DNA from: Betaproteobacteria bacterium
GTDB taxonomy: Bacteria > Pseudomonadota > Gammaproteobacteria > Burkholderiales > SG8-39
Assembly (NCBI GenBank): GCA_019237595.1
Contig: JAFAGU010000363.1
Coordinates: 1-11,248, forward strand
Direction of reading: 5' to 3'
Length of the DNA: 11,248 nucleotides
In this document: positions 1-6,314 of the stretch, piece after piece
Position numbering within the stretch: position 1 is the first letter of the stretch
Layout: every line of letters begins with the position of its first letter
Made by a program: the position numbers and the translations under genes
Notes under the pieces: generated by a model
What the model saw: the letters and a program-made list of their open reading frames with translations, nothing else
Told to the model about the DNA's origin: nothing
Databases searched by the model: none

Positions 1-1004
1 CGGCGATCAGCAACATCGTCTCCGGCAAGTCGAGCCTCGTGCTCGCCGGAGGAGTGGACGCGCTCTCGCGCGCACCCCTGCTCTACTCGGACAAGATGGT
101 GCTCTGGTTTTCGGACATGGCCGCGACTCGCAGCGTGGGGCAGCGGATCGCCATGTTCGGGAAGCTGCCCTTCAAGGCCCTGCTCGCCCCCGTCATCGGC
201 ATCATGAAAGGCCTGACCGATCCCATGGTGGGGCTCCTCATGGGGCAGACCGCCGAAAACGTCGCCCACCGCTTCGGGATCACGCGCGAGCAGATGGACG
301 CTTTCGCGCTCGCGAGCCACGAGAAGGTCGCGCGCGCGCAGGACGCGGGAATCCTCGCCCCGGGCGGCGGTGAAGTCGAGGCACTCTACGAGAACGACGG
401 CACCGCGCACCTGCTGGACGACGGCGTGCGGCGCGATGCCTCGATTCAGGGGCTCGCCAAGCTGAAACCGTTCTTCGACCGCAAGTACGGCAACGTCACG
501 CCGGGCAACAGCTCCCAGATCACCGACGGGGCGGCGTGGCTGATCCTTGCCAATGAAGAGGCGTTGAAGAAATTCAATCTCGAACCGATCGGCCGCATCG
601 TCGACAGCCAATGGGCGGGCCTCGACCCGGCGCAGATGGGCCTTGGCCCGGTGCACGCCGCGACACCGATCCTCAAGCGCAATGGGCTCGCGTTGAACGA
701 CCTCGACTACTGGGAAATCAACGAGGCGTTCGCCGCGCAGGTGCTCGGCTGCCTCGCCGCATGGAAGGACGAGAAATACTGCCGCGAAGAGCTCGGCCTC
801 GACAAGCCTTTAGGCGCATTGGATCCCGAGAAATTGAATACAGACGGCGGCGCCATTGCGCTCGGCCACCCGGTGGGCGCCTCGGGCGCACGCATCGTCT
901 TGCATTTGATCAAGACCCTGAAAAGAAAACACGCGAAGCGCGGCATGGCCTCCATCTGCATCGGCGGCGGGCTCGGCGGCGCGATGCTCGTCGAGGCGGC
1001 CTAG
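1..1004 (+). CDS. fadI: Acetyl-CoA C-acyltransferase (3-ketoacyl-CoA thiolase), 5' partial
   Basis: Thiolase that cleaves 3-ketoacyl-CoA with CoA to acetyl-CoA and a shortened acyl-CoA, the last step of beta-oxidation; cytosolic. The reading frame is open from nucleotide 3, so the gene starts upstream of the window. About 333 residues are present and roughly 90-100 are missing, including the segment with the nucleophilic cysteine. The C-terminal catalytic motifs are all visible: NEAFAAQ (720-740), GHPVGASGAR with its histidine codon at 867-869, and CIGGGLGGA with the second active-site cysteine at 957-959. The middle stretch with MGQTAENVAHRFGITREQ resembles FadI-type thiolases more than short biosynthetic acetoacetyl-CoA thiolases. 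The gene lies 18 nt upstream of the multifunctional hydratase/dehydrogenase gene, the usual beta/alpha pairing. The family is certain; the fadI rather than fadA assignment is less so. Confidence 0.93.
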   Translation, partial: AISNIVSGKSSLVLAGGVDALSRAPLLYSDKMVLWFSDMAATRSVGQRIAMFGKLPFKALLAPVIGIMKGLTDPMVGLLMGQTAENVAHRFGITREQMDAFALASHEKVARAQDAGILAPGGGEVEALYENDGTAHLLDDGVRRDASIQGLAKLKPFFDRKYGNVTPGNSSQITDGAAWLILANEEALKKFNLEPIGRIVDSQWAGLDPAQMGLGPVHAATPILKRNGLALNDLDYWEINEAFAAQVLGCLAAWKDEKYCREELGLDKPLGALDPEKLNTDGGAIALGHPVGASGARIVLHLIKTLKRKHAKRGMASICIGGGLGGAMLVEAA

Positions 1005-1010
1005 ACCCAA

Positions 1011-1015
1011 GGGAG
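1011..1015 (+). promoter_or_regulatory. Shine-Dalgarno of the beta-oxidation multifunctional gene
   Basis: GGGAG, extended as GGGAGAAG, lies 7 nt before the ATG at 1023, in the 18-nt gap after the thiolase stop. It supports that ATG as the start and suggests independent initiation on a shared transcript. Confidence 0.6.
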
Positions 1016-1022
1016 AAGCGGC

Positions 1023-2975
1023 ATGGAACGAGCCGACGCGAAATCGATGCTCAAGCACTGGCGCTGGGAGACCGACCGGGACGCCCTGGCCTGGCTCACG
1101 TTCGACAAGCAGGGTGAGTCGGCGAACACGTTCTCGAGGGAAGCTCTCCTCGAGCTGGGTTTGGTTTTGGATCAAATAGAAAAATCCAAACCAAAAGGCT
1201 TGATCATCCGTTCGGCGAAGGACAGCTTCATCGGCGGCGCGGACATCCAGGAGTTCGCCAACTTCAAGGGCGCGGACGACGCCGTCGCGTTCACCCGGCT
1301 CGGGTGGGACACGTTCCAGAAGCTCCACGACCTGCCCTTCCCGACGACCGCGATGGTGAACGGCTTCTGCATGGGCGGCGGCATGGAGATGTCGCTCGCG
1401 TGCCGGTACATCGTGGCGCTCGACGATCCCAAGACGCGCTTCGCGCAGCCCGAGGTCATGGTGGGCGTGATCCCCGCCTGGCATGCGATGCAGTGGCTTC
1501 CCGAGCGCGTCGGCCCCGCAACGGCGCTCGACCTGCTGCTGACCGGAAGGACGATCGATGCGAAGAGGGCCAAGCGCATCGGCCTCGCCGACGAAGCCGT
1601 GCCGCTTCGCATCTTCGAGAACACCGCGCGCACGGTCACGCTCCAGGCACCGCCGCGGAAAGCACTCTCTCTGCTCAACCGCCTGATGCTGGGCCCTCTC
1701 AAGGGACTGGTCGTTTCGCAGGCGAGAAAACAGGTCGCAAAGAAGGCGAAACCCGAGCACTACCCGGTGCCCTACGCCATTCTGGAAATCTGGCAGCACT
1801 TCGGCGGCAACGCGCTCGCGGTGCCGGCGTCCCACCGCTTCTCCATCCCGAGCCTGGTTTCGCACCCGACCGGCAAGAACCTCGTGCGCATCTTCTTCCT
1901 CCAGGAGCGCCTCAAGGGCCTCGGCAAGGGCGCGAGCTTCAAGGCGCGGCACGTGCATGTCGTCGGCGCGGGCGTGATGGGCGGCGACATCGGCGCGATC
2001 TGCGCCATGCGCGGGCTCACGGTCACGCTGCAGGACACTTCGCCGGAGCGCATCGCCCCCGCGATCAAGCGCGCCGCGGACCTTTTCAAGCGCCGGCTGC
2101 GCGACAAGCGGCGCGAGCGCGACGCCATGGACCGCCTCATTCCGGACGTGGCGGGCACGGGCGCCGCGCGCGCCGACGTCGTGATCGAGGCGATCTTCGA
2201 GAACCTCGAGGCGAAGCGCTCGCTCTTCGCGAAGATCGAGCAGATGGCGAAGCCGGAGGCGATCCTCGCGACCAATACGTCGAGCCTCAGGCTCGCCGAC
2301 ATCGCGACCTCGCTCAAGGATCCCACGCGCCTCGTCGGCATCCACTTCTTCAACCCGGTTCCGCTGCTTCAGCTGGTGGAAGTCGTTTCTTCCAGCCAGA
2401 CGAATGCCGAGGCGGCGAAGCGGGCGGCCGCCTTCGTGCGGCAGATCGACAAGCTGCCATTGCCGGTGAAGGACGCCCCGGGCTTCCTCGTGAACCGCGT
2501 GCTCGGTCCTTACATGCAGAACGCCTTCCGCATGCTCGACGAGGGCCTCAAGCCCGAGACGCTCGACCGCGCGATGGAGGACTTCGGCATGCCGATGGGC
2601 CCTGCCGAGCTCGCCGACACGGTCGGGCTGGACATCTGCCTCGCTGCCGGGAAGTCGCTTGCGAAGAACGCCAAGGAAACCGACATTCCGCAGTTCCTCG
2701 CGAACAAGGTGGCGCTCGGGCAGCTCGGTCGCAAGACCGGCCAGGGGATCTACCGCTACGAGGGCGGCAAGGCGGTCAAGGGCCAGCCCGATGCCTACGA
2801 CGCGCACCTCGCCGACGCGCTCATCGAGCCCTATCTTTCCGAAGCGCAGGCCGCGCTGCGCGACGGCGTGGTCGAGGACGCCGACCTCGCCGATGCCGGG
2901 CTCATCTTCGCCACCGGCTTCGCGCCCTTCCGCGGCGGGCCGCTGCACTATCTCAAGACGCGCAAGAAGGCGTAG
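1023..2975 (+). CDS. fadJ: Fatty acid oxidation multifunctional protein: enoyl-CoA hydratase / 3-hydroxyacyl-CoA dehydrogenase
   Basis: Alpha subunit of the beta-oxidation complex: hydrates 2-enoyl-CoA, then oxidises 3-hydroxyacyl-CoA with NAD+, handing product to the thiolase encoded upstream. Residues 1-200 form a crotonase domain with an oxyanion-hole segment (FIGGADIQEF, 69-78) and both catalytic glutamates, E122 (CMGGGME) and E144 (FAQPE). Residues about 308-490 are the NAD-binding dehydrogenase domain: GAGVMGG at 315-321, H441 and E453 as the catalytic His/Glu pair, TNTSSL at 418-423. The C-terminal helical domains carry FGMPMGPAEL (521-530) and FRGGP (636-640). At 650 residues it is shorter than E. 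coli FadB/FadJ (about 715-730), mostly because it ends soon after FRGGP. Oddity: the Gly-rich segment after E144 (usually PGxGGxxRLPR) reads PAWHAMQWLPE. The fadJ symbol is a best fit; family certain. Confidence 0.93.
   Translation: MERADAKSMLKHWRWETDRDALAWLTFDKQGESANTFSREALLELGLVLDQIEKSKPKGLIIRSAKDSFIGGADIQEFANFKGADDAVAFTRLGWDTFQKLHDLPFPTTAMVNGFCMGGGMEMSLACRYIVALDDPKTRFAQPEVMVGVIPAWHAMQWLPERVGPATALDLLLTGRTIDAKRAKRIGLADEAVPLRIFENTARTVTLQAPPRKALSLLNRLMLGPLKGLVVSQARKQVAKKAKPEHYPVPYAILEIWQHFGGNALAVPASHRFSIPSLVSHPTGKNLVRIFFLQERLKGLGKGASFKARHVHVVGAGVMGGDIGAICAMRGLTVTLQDTSPERIAPAIKRAADLFKRRLRDKRRERDAMDRLIPDVAGTGAARADVVIEAIFENLEAKRSLFAKIEQMAKPEAILATNTSSLRLADIATSLKDPTRLVGIHFFNPVPLLQLVEVVSSSQTNAEAAKRAAAFVRQIDKLPLPVKDAPGFLVNRVLGPYMQNAFRMLDEGLKPETLDRAMEDFGMPMGPAELADTVGLDICLAAGKSLAKNAKETDIPQFLANKVALGQLGRKTGQGIYRYEGGKAVKGQPDAYDAHLADALIEPYLSEAQAALRDGVVEDADLADAGLIFATGFAPFRGGPLHYLKTRKKA
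1160..1195 (+). other. AT-rich intragenic inverted repeat (potential stem-loop)
   Basis: Left arm 1160-1172 (TTTGGTTTTGGAT) and right arm 1184-1195 (ATCCAAACCAAA) pair over 12 bp with one bulged T, around an 11-nt A-rich loop. It sits in the codons for residues about 46-58 of the multifunctional protein and is strikingly AT-rich against the GC-rich gene. It may simply follow from the local Lys/Leu/Val codons. Whether it acts in RNA stability or translation is unknown. Confidence 0.45.
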
Positions 2976-2984
2976 CCGAAACTC

Positions 2985-3374
2985 TTGGAAAAGCTTCCGG
3001 AAGGGAAGGTGCCGGCGCTGCGCGTCGTGCCGATGCCCGCCGACGCCAACCAGAACGGCGACATCTTCGGCGGCTGGATCATGTCGCAGGTCGACATCGC
3101 GGGCGGCATGCTCGCCGGGCGCGTCGCCCGCGGGCGCGTCGCCACCGTCGCGGTGAACTCGTTCGTCTTCAAGCAGCCGGTCCAGATCGGCGACGTGATC
3201 TCCTGCTACGCCGAGCTCGTGCGCATCGGCACCACGTCGATCACGATCGACGTGCAGGTCTACGCCGAGCGCCGGCCGTCGGACCCGACGATCGTGAAGG
3301 TGACGGAGGCGACGCTCACCTACGTGGCCATAGACACGAGCGGCCGCCCGCGGCCGGTCCCGAAGCCCGCCTAG
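2985..3374 (+). CDS. yciA: YciA-family acyl-CoA thioesterase (hot-dog fold)
   Basis: Hydrolyses acyl-CoA to free acid and CoA, probably as a relief valve for the adjacent beta-oxidation enzymes; cytosolic. The 129-residue product is a single hot-dog domain close to E. coli YciA in length and motifs: MPADANQNGDIFGGW (17-31), D37 in SQVD at the position of the family's catalytic aspartate, GRVATVAVNSF (50-60), KQPVQIGD (63-70) and a TTSITIDV strand. The start chosen is TTG at 2985, 9 nt after the upstream stop, which gives the normal YciA N-terminus; its ribosome site is weak. An alternative is GTG at 3009, preceded by GGAAGG (2999-3004), which would give 121 residues and still keep all motifs. 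Cotranscription with the beta-oxidation genes is very likely. Confidence 0.92.
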   Translation: MEKLPEGKVPALRVVPMPADANQNGDIFGGWIMSQVDIAGGMLAGRVARGRVATVAVNSFVFKQPVQIGDVISCYAELVRIGTTSITIDVQVYAERRPSDPTIVKVTEATLTYVAIDTSGRPRPVPKPA

Positions 3375-3375
3375 C

Positions 3376-4113
3376 TTGGGCCTGGACGCCGCCACCCTCG
3401 CCGCGGTCGCGGCGCTCGGCGCATGCGCCGCCGTGGTGGGCGCGGTAGGCGGATTCGGCACGGGCGTCATCATCGCCGCATGCCTTTCGCCGTTCATAGG
3501 CGTGAAGGCGGTCGTGCCCGTCATGGCGGTCGCGGGCATCATCATCAATTCCGGCCGCTTCTGGTTCTACCGCGGCGACTTCGACCGGCGCGCGTGCGGC
3601 CTGCTTCTCCTTGGCGCGCTGCCAGGGCTCGTCGTCGGCACCTGGATCTACAGCGTCCTCGACGCGCGCGCGGTCGGCACCCTTCTCGGCACCGTGGTCA
3701 TCGCCACCGTCCCCGCGCGGCGATGGCTGCACCGCCACAAGATCGTGGTCGGTGCACCGGCGCTCGTCGCCGGCTCCGGCGCCTATGGACTCTCCGCCGG
3801 CGTCGCGCCCGGCACCGGGATGATCCAGATCTCGCTCCTCATGGGCGCCGGGCTCGCCGGCCCGGCGGTGCTCGGCACGGACGCGCTCGCCACCATCCTC
3901 ATCGACGTCTGCAAGGCGACGCTCTTCCAGCGCTATTCGCTCCTCGACGAGCAGGCCGTGGTGCTCGGCCTCGTGCTCGGCGCGGCGAGCGTGCCAGGCA
4001 GCGGCGCGGGCGCCTGGCTCGTGCGCCGGATGCACGCGCACCTGCATACGATCCTCATGGAAGGCCTCATCGTCTTCGGCGGCGCCTTCATGCTCTACCA
4101 GGCGTGGAAGTGA
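3376..4113 (+). CDS. TSUP/TauE-SafE-family membrane transporter (putative anion or sulfonate exporter)
   Basis: Inner-membrane protein of 245 residues with about seven to eight hydrophobic segments (approximately 5-25, 28-58, 73-92, 99-112, 124-143, 147-165, 194-215, 228-243). The two-fold internal repeat of the TSUP family is visible: GAVGGFGTGVIIAACLSPF at 22-40 and GLSAGVAPGTGMIQISLLM at 138-156. Family members move sulfite, sulfoacetate, taurine-derived anions or other organic anions; the substrate here cannot be read from sequence. Start is TTG at 3376, 1 nt after the thioesterase stop, with no visible Shine-Dalgarno, so translation is probably coupled. A later start at GTG 3433 would remove most of the first membrane segment. 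Position after a thioesterase suggests, by inference only, export of a released carboxylate or related anion. Confidence 0.85.
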   Translation: MGLDAATLAAVAALGACAAVVGAVGGFGTGVIIAACLSPFIGVKAVVPVMAVAGIIINSGRFWFYRGDFDRRACGLLLLGALPGLVVGTWIYSVLDARAVGTLLGTVVIATVPARRWLHRHKIVVGAPALVAGSGAYGLSAGVAPGTGMIQISLLMGAGLAGPAVLGTDALATILIDVCKATLFQRYSLLDEQAVVLGLVLGAASVPGSGAGAWLVRRMHAHLHTILMEGLIVFGGAFMLYQAWK

Positions 4114-4117
4114 GCGC

Positions 4118-4741
4118 CTAGGCGAGGCCCGGGAGGAGCGTCCGCATCCCTTCGGCGATCATCTCGATCGCGATCGCGGCGAGGATGAGCCCGAAGAGCC
4201 TCGTCGCGATGTTGAGGCCGGTGGTGCTGATGCGCTCGCCGATGCGCTGCGCGAGCCGCAGCACGAGCCAGAGCAGCGCGCACACCGCGAAGATGCAGGC
4301 GATCAGCGCGCCGACGTGCGCCGCGCCGCCTTTTTGCGCGGCGATGATGGTAGTGCTGATGGCGCCGGGGCCCGCGAGCAGCGGCACCGCGAGCGGCACG
4401 ACGCCGGAGAGGTCGCGCGAGCGCAGCTCCGCCGCCTCCTCCGGGTTCTGCCTCACCTTGCCTGCTTCCGCGTTCAGCATGGCGAGCGCCATGAGGAGGA
4501 GCACGAGGCCTCCGCCCACGGTGAAGGCCGGCAGGCTCGCGCCGACGAGCTTGAGGAGCGGCTCGCCGACGATCGCGGCGCCCGCGAGGACCAGGAACAC
4601 GGTGAGAACGACGGCATGGACGAGGCGCGTGCGTTCGGCTGCCTGCGCGTCCGCGGTGAAGGCGAGGAAGATCGGAATCGCGAGGAACGGATCCAGGACC
4701 GCCAGCAGCGTGACGGTAAAGCGGACGTATTCCTGCAGCAT
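4118..4741 (-). CDS. MarC-family (UPF0056) integral membrane protein
   Basis: Inner-membrane protein of 207 residues with about six hydrophobic segments (approximately 8-28, 42-60, 70-89, 112-133, 143-162, 180-197). Family signatures are DPFLAIPIFLAFTA at 17-30 and VPLAVPLLAGPGAIST at 115-130. Despite the name, E. coli MarC was shown not to be needed for multiple antibiotic resistance, and the function of the family is unsettled; I assign none. The ATG at 4741 directly follows the TGA of the glutathione S-transferase gene with no base between, and there is no Shine-Dalgarno upstream, so it probably depends on reinitiation. Its stop is 4 nt from the stop of the convergent TSUP gene. Confidence 0.9.
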   Translation of the reverse strand: MLQEYVRFTVTLLAVLDPFLAIPIFLAFTADAQAAERTRLVHAVVLTVFLVLAGAAIVGEPLLKLVGASLPAFTVGGGLVLLLMALAMLNAEAGKVRQNPEEAAELRSRDLSGVVPLAVPLLAGPGAISTTIIAAQKGGAAHVGALIACIFAVCALLWLVLRLAQRIGERISTTGLNIATRLFGLILAAIAIEMIAEGMRTLLPGLA

Positions 4742-5413
4742 TCAGCGCGCGGCGGCCGTCTTCTCCCGCATGCGGGCGAGCATCTTTTCCTGCGCGGCCT
4801 TTCGCTCCTCCTTGACGCGCGAGAAGGCCGGCCGCGCCTCCAGCATCGCGAAATAAGGCTTGAGCGCGAGCGGCTCGAGGAGGTCGCGCCCGTAGGCCGC
4901 CTTGCAGGCAAGGGTCACGACCGGGAGGCTCACGAACGCGGCGCAGTCGGCGAGCGTGAGCTCCGAGCCGGCGATGTAGGGCGAGAAGCGCGCGATCGCC
5001 TTGAGGCCGCGCACGCCCTTGGCGAGCTCCTTCTCGGTCGCCTCGATCACCTCCGTCGAGACTTCGCCGCCGAAGAAGTATTTCGGATAGAGCCTGCGAG
5101 CGACGAGCTCGAGATGCAGCTCGATGAAGAGGATGAGCTCGCGCACCTTGGCGCGCGCGAAGGGGTCTTTCGGGAGGAGCGGCTTCTGCGGATAGGCGTC
5201 CTCGAGGTACTCGCAGATCGCATCGGATTCGGCGAGGCGGCGGCCGTCGAGCTCGATCCAGGGGACCTTGCCCATCGGCGAGCGCGCGAGGAACGCCTCA
5301 TCCTGCGACGGTACGCAACCCTCGTCCTCCTCGAATTCGACGCCTTTCTCGAGGAGCGCGATGCGCACCTTGTTGTGGTAGTTGCTGAGTCGGAAGCCGC
5401 AAAGCTTCAGCAT
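4742..5413 (-). CDS. Glutathione S-transferase family protein
   Basis: Cytosolic GST of 223 residues: an N-terminal thioredoxin-fold domain (1-75) and a C-terminal helical domain (about 85-210). Visible signatures are S10 in RLSNYHNKVR, placed like the catalytic serine of theta/zeta-type bacterial GSTs; GKVP (48-51) with the cis-proline that binds the glutathione backbone; AESDAICEYL (61-70) for the gamma-glutamyl group; and ELTLADC (151-157), the N-capping box of helix 6. The substrate is unknown. The start is well defined: ATG at 5413 with AGGAGA 5 nt before it. The C-terminus (about 200-223) is Lys/Arg/Glu/Ala-rich, probably a helical tail. It is first in an operon with the MarC-family gene and divergent from tryptophan dioxygenase across 58 bp. 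Confidence 0.92.
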   Translation of the reverse strand: MLKLCGFRLSNYHNKVRIALLEKGVEFEEDEGCVPSQDEAFLARSPMGKVPWIELDGRRLAESDAICEYLEDAYPQKPLLPKDPFARAKVRELILFIELHLELVARRLYPKYFFGGEVSTEVIEATEKELAKGVRGLKAIARFSPYIAGSELTLADCAAFVSLPVVTLACKAAYGRDLLEPLALKPYFAMLEARPAFSRVKEERKAAQEKMLARMREKTAAAR

Positions 5414-5418
5414 GCGGA

Positions 5419-5424
5419 TCTCCT
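5419..5424 (-). promoter_or_regulatory. Shine-Dalgarno of the GST gene
   Basis: AGGAGA on the minus strand ends 5 nt before the ATG at 5413. It fixes the GST start. Confidence 0.7.
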
Positions 5425-5457
5425 CGGAACGGTGGACCGTGGCGAGCGCCGGATGGC

Positions 5458-5465
5458 ATTATAGT
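5458..5465. promoter_or_regulatory. Overlapping divergent -10 boxes between GST and tryptophan dioxygenase
   Basis: The octamer ATTATAGT is the only AT-rich patch in the 58-bp intergenic space. Read on the minus strand, 5463-5458 is TATAAT, a perfect -10; transcription would start about 7 nt further, giving the GST mRNA a leader of roughly 35-40 nt with its Shine-Dalgarno. Read on the plus strand, 5460-5465 is TATAGT, 6 nt before the dioxygenase ATG. No good -35 hexamer is visible at 16-18 bp for either direction, so the call rests on the -10 boxes alone. Confidence 0.45.
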
Positions 5466-5471
5466 CAGCGC

Positions 5472-6314
5472 ATGTCGAGCGAGCGCACGCCGGCGGGCGA
5501 ACCAGGCATCGTCACGGACCTCGGGCGCGAGTCCTCGTATGGCGGCTACCTCGCGCTGGAGGAGCTGCTTTCGGCTCAGCGCCCGCGCTCGTCGCACCAC
5601 GACGAGATGCTCTTCATCATCCAGCACCAGACGGCCGAGCTCTGGATGAAGCTGCTCGTGCACGAGCTTTCGGCGGCGATCGCGCACGTGCGCGCCGACC
5701 GGCTGGAGCCCTGCTTCAAGATCCTCGCGCGCGTGAAGCAGGTACAGCGCCAACTCTTCGAGCAGTGGTCCGTGCTCGAGACCCTGACGCCCTCGGAGTA
5801 CGTGGAGTTCCGCGACGTGCTCGGGCCCGCCTCGGGCCTGCAGTCGTACCAGTTCCGGGCCATCGAGTTCCTGCTGGGCAACAAGAATGCGGCGCGATTG
5901 GAGCTCTTCGGCTTCGATGAGAAGGTCAAGGCGCTCCTCACGTCACTGCTCGAATCCCCAAGCCTGTACGACGAGTTCCTGCGCTACCTCGCGCGCAAGG
6001 GCATGCCGGTGCCTGCCGAGCGAGTCGAGCGCGACTGGACCCGGCCCTACGAGCGCCACCCGGGGGTCACGTCGGTCCTGAAGAAGATCTACGAGCACCC
6101 CGAGTCGTACTGGGCCGAATACGACATGTGCGAGAAGCTCGTCGACGTGGAGGAGAACTTCCAGCTCTGGCGCTTCCGCCACGTGAAGACCGTCGAGCGC
6201 ATCATCGGCTTCAAGCGCGGCACCGGCGGCACGTCGGGCGTCGCCTTTCTCAGGAAGACCCTCGAGTCGCCGCTCTTTCCCGAGCTCATCGATGTCCGCA
6301 CCGAGATTGGATGA
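5472..6314 (+). CDS. kynA: Tryptophan 2,3-dioxygenase
   Basis: Heme enzyme that opens the indole ring of L-tryptophan with O2 to N-formylkynurenine, the first step of the kynurenine pathway; cytosolic homotetramer in the family. The 280-residue product aligns collinearly with Xanthomonas campestris TDO, shifted by 3. Every key residue is present: F48 and H52 (FIIQHQ), Y110 and R114 (SEYVEFRDVLG), proximal heme ligand H237 (WRFRHV) and T251 (GTGGTSG). Start chosen is ATG 5472, which gives the normal N-terminus (EPGIVTDL, SSYGGYL). An in-frame ATG at 5412 would add 20 residues with no family counterpart and run through the intergenic promoter region. Its last 23 nt overlap the kynureninase gene. 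No formamidase gene (kynB) is in the window. Confidence 0.96.
   Translation: MSSERTPAGEPGIVTDLGRESSYGGYLALEELLSAQRPRSSHHDEMLFIIQHQTAELWMKLLVHELSAAIAHVRADRLEPCFKILARVKQVQRQLFEQWSVLETLTPSEYVEFRDVLGPASGLQSYQFRAIEFLLGNKNAARLELFGFDEKVKALLTSLLESPSLYDEFLRYLARKGMPVPAERVERDWTRPYERHPGVTSVLKKIYEHPESYWAEYDMCEKLVDVEENFQLWRFRHVKTVERIIGFKRGTGGTSGVAFLRKTLESPLFPELIDVRTEIG

Noticed and set aside
2994..3003. Palindrome CTTCCGGAAG just after the thioesterase TTG start
   Set aside because: Lies in coding sequence, is only 10 bp, and such GC-rich palindromes are common by chance here.
1304..3448. A 714-codon plus-strand frame overlapping the multifunctional gene
   Set aside because: An out-of-frame shadow rich in Arg, Ala, Gly and Pro, with no motifs; the overlapped gene has full catalytic motifs in its own frame.
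810..3548. A 912-codon open reading frame on the minus strand across the thiolase, multifunctional and thioesterase genes
   Set aside because: It is antisense to three genes with clear motifs, its product is dominated by Arg, Ala, His, Asp and Glu without any recognisable domain, and GC-rich third positions routinely keep such frames open.
4115..4124. Perfect palindrome CGCCTAGGCG at the TSUP/MarC stop codons
   Set aside because: Without a loop it can form only a 3-bp stem and there is no T run, so it is not a terminator; it also encodes the MarC stop.
5412..5471. Upstream in-frame ATG that would lengthen tryptophan dioxygenase by 20 residues
   Set aside because: No family counterpart for the added residues, no ribosome site, and the segment runs through the divergent promoter region.
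6311..6314. ATGA at the dioxygenase stop as a possible kynureninase start
   Set aside because: That ATG is out of frame with the kynureninase, whose frame uses ATG 6292.
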